From the IMG/VR virus record IMGVR_UViG_3300032286_000272, positions 1-64,000 of that record: a stretch of 64,000 nt of DNA; one strand, written 5' to 3'. Of this stretch, positions 8,436 to 20,700 are shown piece after piece. Position 1 is the stretch's first letter; each line of letters starts with the position of its first letter. The notes below the pieces were generated by a model, which saw only the letters and a list, made by a program, of their open reading frames with translations, was not told the DNA's origin and made no database searches. The position numbers and the translations under genes are program-made. This DNA is from a virus.

Positions 8436-9107
8436 TTAAATTCCAGCGGTGAGACTTTGTACCCTTACAGTATAATCAATTTGAATCATTCTGTTTAAGC
8501 TCTTTTGAACAGGATGGAAAATAACGTGAGTTAAGAGATCGCCTTGTCCAGGGCCTGCTGCACTATACGCACGTAGACCAATTTCGTCAAATACATACAG
8601 ACCTTCGCTGTTTGTTGCATTATCAAATGCGGCTTGACCGCTTGGTTCTCCAAAGTCTAACAAACAACTAACAGAAACGTCTGCATAAGCAGTACCAGCA
8701 ACGTGCCTAACTTCCATATAATTTCTAGCAGGATCAACGTTATTATCAATGTCCCTAGGATTTACGTTTTTATAATAAGTTTGATTGTATAAGGCTGCTT
8801 CAGAACCAACTACATTAGGGGTAAGATATGTAATAATACCAGTTTGATCTACTCGTGTGCCGCCGTTGCCAAATGCCATTTCTGCAATAAATCCGTAGCC
8901 TTGATTGCTGATACTTCTTGCAAGGGCAATGGCAAAATTTTCATAATGAATAGCATTACGTTTATCTACAAATACTTCTTTACTTTGAGGATCGTAAATT
9001 TTAAGGTGGCCAATTACGCCAACACCGCTTTGTTCGTTGGGTTTATAATTAGTTTGTTGAGTTTCTTGGGGAGATTTCTGCATGTTTGTTGGCTCTTTAT
9101 TATCCAT
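8436..9107 (-). CDS. Virion structural protein (baseplate/fibre-attachment candidate)
   Basis: A 223-residue protein from ATG 9107. The frame extends to 9242, but that start would overlap the protease gene by 104 nt and has no ribosome site. ATG 9107 lies 5 nt after a late-promoter core (GATAAATA, 9120-9113), in the same geometry as three other late genes here. The first ~30 residues are polar (KEPTNMQKSPQETQQTN). The rest is a globular domain with HLKIYDPQSKEVFVDKRNAI, FGNGGTRVDQTGIITYLTPN and FHPVQKSLNRMIQIDYT. It resembles structural proteins of aquatic T4-like phages; the exact position in the virion is unknown. Confidence 0.7.
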   Translation of the reverse strand: MDNKEPTNMQKSPQETQQTNYKPNEQSGVGVIGHLKIYDPQSKEVFVDKRNAIHYENFAIALARSISNQGYGFIAEMAFGNGGTRVDQTGIITYLTPNVVGSEAALYNQTYYKNVNPRDIDNNVDPARNYMEVRHVAGTAYADVSVSCLLDFGEPSGQAAFDNATNSEGLYVFDEIGLRAYSAAGPGQGDLLTHVIFHPVQKSLNRMIQIDYTVRVQSLTAGI

Positions 9108-9112
9108 ATCGA

Positions 9113-9120
9113 TATTTATC
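9113..9120 (-). promoter_or_regulatory. Late promoter core GATAAATA abutting ATG 9107
   Basis: On the minus strand GATAAATA is followed by TCGAT and then ATG. There is no Shine-Dalgarno. The predicted transcription start (about 5-7 nt after the core) falls on the start codon, implying a leaderless mRNA. Confidence 0.6.
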
Positions 9121-9138
9121 CATCTATTTTCTGTGCTG

Positions 9139-10791
9139 TTAACTTCCGTAACGGATTCTAGTCCTAGGAAAAACTGATCCGGAACTAGGTCTTGTTTTTC
9201 TAATTGCAGTTGGGAATACATTTCCAGAACTTTGACGATCAATGTAATAAAACAGGTATCTATTGTTCGAAGAATCTCCTAATGATTGGTAGAGACTTTG
9301 ATTGACAGATCCCGTTGTTCCTAATTGATTAGTAGTAGCGTGGGCTATGATATAGGCCAATGCTTCAGCTTGTGTTAAGTTTTGATAGGTTTCTGCCAAA
9401 GAAGCAATATAACCACAGACTTGTGGACTCGCCATACTTGTTCCGCTAATAGATCCAATTTTATAAACAGAATTTCTAGGATCATTTGCCAATGTTATTC
9501 CAAATTCAGATGCTGCTGTGGTGTCGTAAACTGCACTAACAATATTTTCTCCGGGCGCATATATATCAATCCTACTGCCAAAATTACTAAAATTAGTCTT
9601 GTATTCTTGTGTTTGTACACCGGCTGCACCTACACAGATAACGCCCGGAGCATTTCCCGGACTCATTCCTCTAGAGTGCGATATAGTTTGCCCAGAAGAA
9701 ATAACATAATTATTGTAATCAGTAGAAGTAGGTGTTCCTATAGGCCAGTAACTGTTTCCAGCTGCTGCTACTACTATAACTCCATCTGCAATAGCATCTT
9801 GTACGTCAGCATTTAATGCCGGGTAAGTGTACGGTGTTGCATATAGATACGTATTACCTGGTACAGGTACTCCATTATTTTCTAAAATTGTTTTCTTTTG
9901 AGGATCAGTGCCTGATACCGCAGTGATGACACCTCTATAATTTACAGAACTTATTCCTGTAAGATTAATAGGATTATAACTGTATCCCCAACTATGATTA
10001 GTTACAGTTGGGTTTCTTCGACCAGTTGTAGGATTAATTGGTTTGTTTTTATGAAATGCTCTCAAATAGTCAAATATACGCAACTCCCAACTAGACGGAC
10101 TGTTAGCTCCAGCATAAGAAAATTCCATATGATATATGTTTGCATCTCTTGCCCAACCTTGTGTATTACCGGCTACTGTCCCGGCTACATGTGTTCCGTG
10201 ATTGCTAGAAATATTAGTATAACTATATGCACCCGATGTACTGATTCCTACAATTCCACTGAGTGTAAACCAATCAAATTGATTTACCCTTGAGCCGCCG
10301 GTGCCGTCGGAGTTAACTGCAAATTCAGGATGGTTAGGATTTATGTGTGCATCAACAACTACCACGTCGACATTCTTTCCGCTAAAAGGCGCAGTAATTG
10401 TAGAAGCTGTCTGAGTAAATGATCCGTTTGTTCCCCAATTTGTTAAATTACTACCGGCTGTTACTCGAAGTAACCCCCAGTTTTTATCATTGGTATCAAT
10501 AGTAAGAGATTTTTCAAAGTTTCCAGTTTGAGTCCAAAGTCTAACCACTTCAACTCCTAACTCTCTAGGCAATCTTTCTACTGCAATTACTCGAGGATCT
10601 TGTCTTAATTGCTCTGCTTCTTCATCAGTAAGATAATAATGCGTATTTCTACTTAGAGGTCGCAAGTCAGCTACTTCAACTGCTCGGTTAGGAATATAAA
10701 GATTACCATTCGGACTTTCTATATCAGAACATAGATCGTCTAGTATTTCGTAATTTAAAGCAGTAACAACATATTCTTTTAAATCACTCAT
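9139..10791 (-). CDS. Subtilisin-family (S8) serine protease in the tail operon
   Basis: A 550-residue protein with the complete S8 triad: Asp147 in VVVVDAHINPNHPEF, His198 in SSNHGTHVAGTVAG and Ser452 in SGTSMASPQV. The oxyanion asparagine is in VVAAAGNSYWP. Residues 1-75 (EYVVTALNYEILDD to DPRVIAVERLP) resemble an I9-type inhibitory propeptide, so it may self-process. No signal peptide is seen. Residues 500-550 form a basic tail. It lies 2 nt from the collagen-like gene, inside the late tail operon. It may be a virion-associated protease that matures fibres or degrades host surface protein; neither is shown by sequence. Confidence 0.85.
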   Translation of the reverse strand: MSDLKEYVVTALNYEILDDLCSDIESPNGNLYIPNRAVEVADLRPLSRNTHYYLTDEEAEQLRQDPRVIAVERLPRELGVEVVRLWTQTGNFEKSLTIDTNDKNWGLLRVTAGSNLTNWGTNGSFTQTASTITAPFSGKNVDVVVVDAHINPNHPEFAVNSDGTGGSRVNQFDWFTLSGIVGISTSGAYSYTNISSNHGTHVAGTVAGNTQGWARDANIYHMEFSYAGANSPSSWELRIFDYLRAFHKNKPINPTTGRRNPTVTNHSWGYSYNPINLTGISSVNYRGVITAVSGTDPQKKTILENNGVPVPGNTYLYATPYTYPALNADVQDAIADGVIVVAAAGNSYWPIGTPTSTDYNNYVISSGQTISHSRGMSPGNAPGVICVGAAGVQTQEYKTNFSNFGSRIDIYAPGENIVSAVYDTTAASEFGITLANDPRNSVYKIGSISGTSMASPQVCGYIASLAETYQNLTQAEALAYIIAHATTNQLGTTGSVNQSLYQSLGDSSNNRYLFYYIDRQSSGNVFPTAIRKTRPSSGSVFPRTRIRYGS

Positions 10792-10792
10792 A

Positions 10793-11761
10793 TTAGCTCT
10801 CTAGTTGTAGTAGTGTCAATGTTACAGTAACCGCGGTGCTTGCTCCACTATTATTCACTACTTTTAGGTAGGTCTTGGTCGAAACAGGACTATCGTTATT
10901 AAATCCAATTGTTGCAGGTGTAATTAATTGAGTTAAACTGCCAGCAGTAGTAATAACTTCGGCGAGCACGCCCGATCCAGGAATTGGATCAACGCCAATT
11001 GTTCGAGTTGTATCAGCTGTTTGGCTAGCTGTATCTGAGTAGATTACAATCCAAGCAGATGTATTAGTTTCAACTTTTTGCAGTACATAAGATTTATAAC
11101 CAACTACGTGAGTCGATGCTGTAGTGCCTGCTGCAAGGACTGCGGTACTAGTCGATGCTGTTGCCCTCGAAGTTAGCCCTACGCCAATACTGCCGGTATA
11201 ACCTAAACTACCAAAGTATCCCAAACTACCAAAGTATCCTAAACTACCGGTATATCCCAAACTACCGGTATATCCTAGACTTCCGGTGTATCCACGGCTA
11301 CCAGTATATCCCAAACTACCGGTATATCCTAGACTTCCGGTGTATCCACGGCTACCAGTATAGCCTATACTGCCCAAAAATCCTTGACTACCAGTATATC
11401 CACGACTGCCCGAAAATCCAACATCGCCTCTACTACCGTGATATCCTTCACTACCAAAAAATCCAGGTAATCCAGAGCTTCCTGAAAAGCCTCGACTACC
11501 AATAAAACCTGTCCCCCCAGATCCTACATATCCTACACTACCAAAGAATCCTGTGCTGCCTGTAAACCCACGACTACCTATAAATCCTCGACTGCCGTTA
11601 TACCCTACAACAGCACTTCCTGTATATCCTTTATCTCCTCTAAAAGACCCAGAAGTAAAGGTTCCCCAGGTAAGTCTACGAGTTTCTCCCTGGTCAAAGA
11701 TAACAAAGGAAGCGTCGTTTGTTAATGTTGATACAACTGGTAATTGAGTGATTTTTGTCAT
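10793..11761 (-). CDS. Collagen-like (GYTGS repeat) fibre protein
   Basis: A 322-residue protein. The N-terminal ~45 residues (MTKITQLPVVSTLTNDASFV) are a short attachment domain. Residues ~46-200 are an uninterrupted Gly-X-Y array built of GYTGSL/GFxGSR/GYFGSL hexapeptides, expected to form a collagen-type trimer. The C-terminal ~120 residues (VGLTSRATASTSTAVLAAGT to TLTLLQLES) are a beta-rich head. The Shine-Dalgarno AAGGA lies 9-10 nt before ATG 11761. The same repeat type recurs in the plus-strand gene at 62679. Confidence 0.85.
   Translation of the reverse strand: MTKITQLPVVSTLTNDASFVIFDQGETRRLTWGTFTSGSFRGDKGYTGSAVVGYNGSRGFIGSRGFTGSTGFFGSVGYVGSGGTGFIGSRGFSGSSGLPGFFGSEGYHGSRGDVGFSGSRGYTGSQGFLGSIGYTGSRGYTGSLGYTGSLGYTGSRGYTGSLGYTGSLGYTGSLGYFGSLGYFGSLGYTGSIGVGLTSRATASTSTAVLAAGTTASTHVVGYKSYVLQKVETNTSAWIVIYSDTASQTADTTRTIGVDPIPGSGVLAEVITTAGSLTQLITPATIGFNNDSPVSTKTYLKVVNNSGASTAVTVTLTLLQLES
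11190..11400 (-). repeat. 18-bp collagen-coding repeats with a 54-bp higher-order repeat
   Basis: Near-identical 18-bp units encode GYTGSL/GYTGSR. A 54-bp block beginning at 11257 recurs at 11311. Such arrays are prone to slippage and length change. Confidence 0.8.
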
Positions 11762-11762
11762 T

Positions 11763-14700
11763 TTAAAGTCCTTGCAACGGATTACTAAATTCAGTAGTTA
11801 GAGCCAATCCATTTTCTAAATAAATTACATAATCGGGCGGGAAATACGGAACTACTGGAGTATAGTAGAACTGTGTCGGAAGTTCTGCAGGTCTAGACTG
11901 TAGGAAGTTGGCAGGTTTAGTATCACTATCCATTAATGTTCTAGTCTGATTCCATCCTAAGACGTCGTTCCATACTGTACTAGTTGTAGCTTCTCGTTTG
12001 ATTATCTCTAATTTAATATTCTGTTGAACACCTCCATTGATATTCAAGGTAATTTCTTTTGTTGATGTATTTACTGTAAATTCAGGTTCTAAATAGTTTA
12101 GTCCCTTATAAACATATCCGTTTATAGCATTCTTTTCAATGCTTCCAGAATATACCCAAATTTGTTTAGTGTCTGCTACTTTGTACGCATCACCGATATT
12201 AATTCCAGCAGGTAGCAGGCTAACGGTGCTGGTTGTACCCAATAACTGATACTCTAAGCTATCGTAGGCCACTGTAAAATCATGATAGACATAATCATCC
12301 TTACGTAGCACACGGCCGCCGTAGGTAACTATAACTTGATCTTTAGCTGAGATTGTTTCTAGAGAAGTAGCTGTTGGCTGATACTGTAAAGTAATACCGT
12401 CACTAATAACTGTAGATAGACCGTTTGTGGCTGTAGATGTTACGGTACTTATAATATACGTATCGGTAGTCGAAGTAGTCCATTGAGTTTGTCTATAAAT
12501 TCTATCTTCATACGGAACTGTCTGTTCAGGACTTTGGTCAATTACTTTGGTTCCAATTGGTAGATAATCACTAGATCCTGTGCCTAAAGTTCCTCTTCTA
12601 AGCTGACTTAATACATTGCCATTTATTTTGTAGAATTCAATACGCTCTTTGTTGATTAATACAACTCCTGGAATATTTTTTCCAGTGATTGGAGGAATTA
12701 ATACTGTAGCATCCTCTACTACAATCTGAGTACCTGTACTATACAACGGCTCTGCAAGAATTGTGGTATTTTCTTTACTTAGACGTTTAAAGTGAGTCCT
12801 GTTGAAAATATCTGTAAAAATTCGGTAGCCTAGAACTTCGTCAGTAGGTTTACTATTGTCAACAGTAGTAACAACTACTTTACTGATCTTGCTCATGGGT
12901 ACTTCTTTTCTTAATTGTATTGTTTGATTATCATCTAACATTAGATAATCAAACTTATTAATCAAAGGAATACCGTCAACTTCAACCCATAAATAATTAT
13001 CATCAATAATTTCTCTACTTAGTTTAAATTTTCTATGTGTCTTTCCTGGAAATCTTTCAACTCTTAACTGCAAATTGTCATGATTATTAAATGTTACAAT
13101 CCTTAGCTGAGAGCCCGGTGGAATATTTCCAGTATTAAGTATTGTTATTTGGTTATTTTGAATGTCATAATCTGGAACAGAATTATCAATACTAATCATC
13201 AATATAGCCAATACATCGCCTACATTTATTATACCTGCTGTGATATTGACAATATCTTCAGTTGACGGTTTAGTCCAATCTGCACCGTATGATAGTTCAG
13301 CGCCGTTTTTGTAAACTCTAATAGTCCTATTTGCAATATTGGTATCTACATCAGATTTATATTTGTCTACTACATAAGACAGTTGAGCAGGATCAGTGAC
13401 TTTATAATAACTGATAATAGGGGGAATAAGTCTCTTATTTCCATTATTTGTTTTAATTTCTACAATTGCGTTGGCTGCTGCTGGTTCTATAATTCCCGGA
13501 GGAAATGTCAAGTTGTAAGTATTAGTAGACAGTGTGGTGGTAATAAATTGCTCAATTGGTTCATTGTAATACTTGAATGAGTTACCGAAGAACCAGGCCT
13601 GAATAGTTGCAGTCGTAGCCGTGTTTAAATTGTACACTCTAGCTGCAACTCTATTATTATATTCGCCTGCTGATTCTATTCTATATCCGTAAACAGATGT
13701 AGATGTAGTTTCAGATATAACTTCTCCATTGACAGTAACATAAGCACTCTTGATTGTTCCTATAGAAGATAATCCAATAACTTCAGCTGTTGAAGTTCCT
13801 ACACTTACTGCGGCTGCTGTGTCAATAGCGCCAATTTCTACATTTGGACCAGCACTGCCTATTCCCATTATAGTATAGCCAACTGGTCCGGATGTTGTTT
13901 GAGGAGGGATAATAAGATTTTCTGTTGCCCAATCTACTGTAAATTCAGTGCTTGTAGTAAATTCAGTTGTAGTTGAATATTGGAAGACTTTTCCATCAAA
14001 GGTAACATAGATACTGTCCTTGTTAGGAGGAAGCATCATTAACTTTGCAGAAGTAGTTGTGCCTGTTTGAATTCCTATATAATTGCTTACAATTTTAGAT
14101 GACAATGCACCTGAATTTCTCGTGTAGACATTAATTCCAATGCTCTCTGTTACAAAGCCGGGAACCATTTCATCTGGGGCATAGCTTACTGCTGAAGAAA
14201 TAAACTGATCGCCGTCAATTATTATATCTTCAGGATTAATTCCCAAAGAGTAAGTATTGGCTAGATCTCCTGCATCAAAGGCAGTATCCAATAAACTAGA
14301 ATTAGTATCGTAGTTCCAAAACTCAATAATATCGCCCGGAACTAGTGTCCTAGAAGTTAGTGTGCTAAATGTAACAGCATTAGTAATTGTATTAATTGCA
14401 GAAATACTTACATCAGTAGTTGTTGTAATAAAAGAAGTTTCTGTAGAACTAATAACGTTTGCAATCAGTCCCACAGCAAGACCATTAGTAGATGTTACAA
14501 TTACTGTAGCAGTACCGATTGATGCTGTAGAAGATACTTTAACTTTTTTGTAGTAAGAAACTTCATCTGCCCAAACGCCCTTGTCATAATTTGATGTATA
14601 ATTTGTAAACGTTGTTCCCCACTTGGTAGAATAATCAAAAGGAAGTCCTTCTAAAGTAACTCCTGGATATTCAATCCCGGCCATTAACTGTTCTAATGTG

Positions 14701-17700
14701 CCAGGCATTCCGGAAGTAGCAGTGTAATAATTTACAATTCGATCAACAGCATTAAACAATTCAATATTTTTATTATAGGAAATGTCTAATTGTTTTCCAG
14801 CTGTAGGAATTTCTTTAGTAAGAACAATCTTAGAATATTTTTTATTGTAATCTTTAAATTGCTCTTGATATTGTACTACCCTATAATCAGTTGACAATAC
14901 AAGATCACCGTCTAAAGTAATTTGTATGTTTGACTTAGTTGGTTCAGCATACCAAGTTAAAATAAACTCATTTGCCGATCCATCGCAGATAAACGAGTCT
15001 GACGTAACAACATTTCCTATACTAGACGATTTGCTAGTCCTATCAAATTTAATTCCAATAAGATTAGATCTAACTTTGTTATTTGATAATCGAGCGTACA
15101 GAATGGCATCTTTTGATGCGCCACCACCTATAGCTTTTACAACAGGGGGCAATTTATATCCAGAACCAGAATTAATAATTTCAATACTGCTAATTTTTCC
15201 AGAAGAAATATACGCAACTGCGGTTGCGCCAGTTCCATAATCTCCAGGAGCAGGTTGAATTAATATTTCTGGGTTGTAAAGATATGTTTCTCCTGGATCT
15301 CCTATGCTAATACTGCCAACACCGTAGAGATAATTGTCAGACCAACTCTTCCAAGGATACTCAGATAACATGCTGTTAGTTACTTCATACAATCCTGTAT
15401 TTCTATTGTAATCAGTAGGTAAATCAAAATCTGTTGTATAAGTGTTAGATTCTTCTAAATTTTTATAATTGGTAGTGTATGATCTTAACTGTGTATGATA
15501 CGGTTTAACTTCTTTTAAATATTCTTCAAAAGATGTATCATTTCTTAACTTGTAAGACGGTGTTTGATCTAATAGACCAGAGTAGTTTGTAACATTGATA
15601 AAGGATGTTTTGAATGCCCAGTCAAGTATTTTCTGCTCTGTCAGTGCATATCTTACAGATTTAAAGAACAACAAGTTCCAGTTAACTTTTAATTCGTTGA
15701 CAAAAATATCTTGTTTTAATGCTTGTAAAATGTATTGCAATTCTAGATCAGGTGTTTGATCGTATAGAGTTTGATCATACCTAGTATCAATATCATCAAA
15801 TCCGTAATTACTATTTTTAATATTCCAAATATCATCAGAGATCTGAATCGTTCCCTGTTCTTTATAAAGCAGATTATAATCTGTGTCAAACGTTCCATAA
15901 ACATCAGATGTAGTTTTTTCTAAGATAATATATCGTCCATCACCGCCATCTTTAACTTTAACATACTGTCCAGGAGTAATATCAGTCAAGGCCATTAGCT
16001 CATATACTTCGTTAACAGTATAAGCATAGTCAATAAATTGATTGTAATCAGCAGAAGCCCAATCTATGTAATTCCAGTATAAAGTAGTATTATACTTTTG
16101 TGTTTGTGATCTTATCCACTGACTAGACATGGTGTTCCACTCGAACAGTGTCCATTTTCCGTTATATAAATTATCGGCGATTACTATTACACTGTACGGT
16201 CTTACTTCTAAAGTAGGCGGTTGATTATCGGGATAGCCAATTCCAGCATTTTCTATATTGCAAGAAATAATTCTGCCATATAAATCTATTTCAGTTTTAA
16301 TAATTGAATGTCCTTTATTGCCTAAAATAGTTACAGCTGGTGCAGTTTTATAACCAAATCCAGGTTCATCAATTACTACTGCACGTATCTTACCATTATA
16401 AACAGTACAGCTTAATTTTGCCTGCTTTAGTCTCAAAGTATTGACTAATAATAGGCCTTCGTTGTCTTCAACAAGTTGATCCCACTCTCCACTATATTCG
16501 TCAGGATAAGATTCCTGCGTATTTAAATTTTTAAAATTATAATTTCCAGTAATAGGATTAGCAAGAAGTATCTGATTTGCAAATTCAACCACGTTTCTCA
16601 AAGCTTCTGTTCTATTTTTAAACATACTTTGACGAGGTCTAATTTCTATACCGCACTTCTGTCTTGCTGGTAGATTAGGATCTGGTACTAGATTACCAAG
16701 ACTATCATGACCAATTAAGCTGTCTAACAGTTTCTTTTCTAATAGAGCGTTAGGCAAGCTGTACGTTGAATTCTCTTGTAGGAGCAACCACTCAGTATGT
16801 CTCGGAATATCGCTTTTGGTATTATCATAGCCAATATTTAGATGCATTCTATCTGAGACTAAAAGTCCTTCAATATTTGACAACATCAATGCATTGTTAT
16901 CTATTACACTAAGGTAACGCAACCCGTATGACGTAGGATCTAAAATTATTGAAGATACTTGGCTGGCGCTAATTCTTCTATTTTTAGCATTAGGAACAGT
17001 AACTTTATTTTTTACCCAATAGTAATAATAATCAGTAAAAGAATTAGTTGCAGAATTATAAACAGGTTTAACAGAATAAACAGAATCATTTGCATATCTA
17101 GGCTGTCCGCTAATTCCTTCTGTTAAACCTTCGGAAGTATCTGCTAATGCAGCCCATTCACTAGGAAGGTAAACACTGCCTACCCATTCATAAATGTCAA
17201 TAGAGCTTCCTGGAAATAGTTTGCCCCAGTTGTTTTTTCTATAAAGCAGAGAACTTTGTTCATACAACACATATTTTACTGTGCTTAAATCCCACCATAA
17301 GTCTCCAACTCGTTCGTCTAACCAGTTAGACGTTGTATCGTTAACAGTTAATACTGTGCCTGTTGAATAAATTGCAGGATCAAAGTTAGATCTATATTTG
17401 AGTTCTTGTTCTGCAATACCTGCAATTTTTCCTTTTGCAGGATCAATGACTTCTAAGAACTCAACAATACTTTGATCATAAAGGTCGTATATTGCAGCTT
17501 TTTCTATAACATGTACATCTATAGGATCTTCATAAGTCTGTATTGCAGTTAAACTGTTTTTGGCCAAATCAACTTTATTAAAATAATAAAATTTACTCGT
17601 AGACGAAGTACCGGGTGCTCCGACATAAATTGTATTGTTTTCTACAAGTACATCAAATCCAAATCTTGTTTCTACAATATCACTTAATGTATTAACTTTA

Positions 17701-20700
17701 GGTTTGAGTTCTTCAGCTAGTACATAACGAGTTCCGCTAGATTTCTTTTGATATATATACGCAGTGCCGTAATTTTCTACAATGTCTAAGAATTGAGTAC
17801 TGTTTGAATCAAACGTTGTATCGTCATTGTCAAATGTTACATAAACAGAATTATTTCTACCTACTGACCCTATAACCAATGTTTCAGTTGCTGCATCATA
17901 ATCTAAAGATACGCCAAATCGCATTCCCTGTCCAGGAATAGGATTAGATAATATTTGAGGATTAATATTATCAAATGTTCCGTTTTCTTGTCTCGAATAG
18001 ATTAAGACGGCGCCAAACGAGTTATTGATGTTTCTATGTTCGGGACTAGATACAAACAATTTGTCTCCAGCATCAGTTAATAAAACAATATGTCCAAATC
18101 TGCCATAGTCTAGACCTTCTTCTGCCCAGTTAGGAAAATTAACAGTTTCAGGTGTAATAACCTGAGGCACAGTATCACCTATTCCATCATAGATAGCAAC
18201 AAATCCAGTACCAGCTGTTCCGGGTGCGCCGATTGCATATAATCCTACTTCCGAACTAGAAATAGAATAACCAAATTGTGATCCAACTGTAATAGGTACA
18301 TCAGATGTGTCTAACATATAGGCAGACGACGTTGTAATAAATGTAGACGAAGTTAGATCTACATTATAAGACCACACTCTGCCTGTTCCTGTATTTTCTG
18401 TTCCAGGTTCACCTATTAATAAACTAGTGCCGCTATTGCCAACGCTAATTGATTGACCAAATCTATAATAACTTGTAGGGTCTGGACTTAACAGAACTAA
18501 TTCTGTGTTATCTGTAAACAATATAGGATCTATACTGCTAATTTTAACTGCACCTTCTTGAGCAAGTCCGCTGGCAGATCCTGAAACTGTAGCATATCTA
18601 ACTCCGCCTGGAAGTCCTGTTCCTTTGGCATTATTAAGTCCAGGGGCACCTGCAAATATTAATCCATGCGTAGACGTGCTGAATTCGACAGGAGAAAGTA
18701 CTACCTTAAACCCAAATTCGCTATTTGACTTATCGTCGTAATAGGCAGTTTGATTTTCATTTAGATTAAATTTAAATCTTCTTGATACAATGCCGTTGGT
18801 AGATCTAGTGTAGACAAAAACACTGCCTGTGCCCTCAGAATTATAAAATCCAGGAGCACCTGCTAGAAGTATATTACTACTTGTAGTTTTACTTAAAGAA
18901 TGTCCTAACTTCTGATTAGTAGGCGAAGCTGGTGTGACTACTGCTGTTCCATTGTAGTTTTGAATTTTTTCATATACTGACCAAATATTATCGTCTATTG
19001 CTTGGTCGTTATCTATCCAAAATTTAGTACCTGCAGGATATCTTACCATTTCAGAATCTGCTGGCAAGTTATCAAATATATCATATCTAGCAGTACTCAA
19101 TTTGAATAGAGCGCCACTAGGTGTTTCAGGAACACTTACAACCGATGTCAATGTTGTTGCAACTGTAAACTGTTCCAAAGATGGAATATTTTCTACTTGA
19201 TAGATCCTGTTAATAGTATCATTAAGCTGTGTGATAGACACATAATCGCCTACCGATAAACCGTGCCTATCAGTAGTGGTAAAAGTTAAACTGGTTCCTA
19301 TAACAATATTAATACCAGTTATACCAATATCATGAATACGATCATAACGAGAAACGTTCCAGTCTCCGTTATCAGTAAATCCTATCCAAAAAACGTCGCC
19401 TTCTACAAATTCTCGATTGTTCTCATAAGACAATAAAAAGCTGTCATTATAGAATTGGTAAGTTACATCATTTGTATTTGCATATCCTGCAAAATTAAAC
19501 TCAAAAACATTAGTGGACGTAGTGGCAAAAATGTTATTACTTGTATAATCAGTTGGTTTAATTGATAAATTAGAAGGAACTATATAATTAATTAGATCAT
19601 TAGATGCTGCTGGTACACTATCTACAAAAGTTATTACTTGAGGATTTTCTAAAAATGAACCTTCAACTAGTGGTAACTCTAATTCTTGGAAACTCGAATA
19701 TGATCCATAATTTCCAATCCTAAATGCCCATTCTTCAGTATAATCAATTTCTCCCTGGCGATTGAATATCGAAGCTTTGGCAATTTTGTTAACTGCGTTC
19801 TTAGTACCTTTTTCTTTAATATAACCTTGATAGAATTTGTACTGAGCGATAGGATTTGTAAAAATACTATTGAGATAAACCCTCGGTGTATACCCGACTA
19901 GGTGTTGTGCCATCTTCTGCTGAGAAGAATCAAAGTTATCAATGTCAAGACTATAAAAGTCTTCAAACTGATTAATTTTATAATCAAAGTTTGGTAATAA
20001 TCCAGAAACCGGCTTTTCGTTTAACAAGACCCAACCATCATCTGTTGAGAAATATTGTTTGCCCTGTATACTTTTAGCAGCAATATAATATCTTCCAGAG
20101 AATTTTATTACATCTGCATATTTGTAATCAACATATTTGTCCCAGTTTTTAATTTTTACATCGTCGTAAACAAACCCAGGACTATAATAATCGCCATCCC
20201 ATCCACTGGTCCTAAAACCAGAAAGTTTCATTCTTAATTGTCGATACCCAGTTTCAATATTATAAATGGTGTCGTTGAATACTGTGTTGTTATTGAAGAT
20301 AATTGCATGTTCTTTCTGAACAGAATTTATTGTAGCAAAATAAATTCCGTCTTGAGAACCGGTTACCTCAAATTTACAAACACCGTCAAATCTCGAAACA
20401 TTTAAAAACGATTGAGGAAAAGTTAATCCGCTAGCATTTAAAATGCTGTAGGAATAATAATTATCAAATAAATTATCTACAACACTTGTTGGATAAGAAT
20501 ACTTTAATTGTGTAGCAAATGGACTGAGAGTAATGATACTGTTATCTGCCCAATTTTGAGTAGACCAATATAAGAATTCTTTAGCAGACAGGTCCCAATC
20601 TAAAGATTCTCCTAACTCTACATCATAATGATCGAATATAAATCCTTGATCAGATAACCATTTTCCGTATCCAATAATTAAATCGTAAACAGCTTGAATA

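Noticed and set aside
11155-11505. 116-residue plus-strand ORF rich in Tyr/Ile
   Set aside because: Mirror of the minus-strand collagen repeats; no ribosome site.
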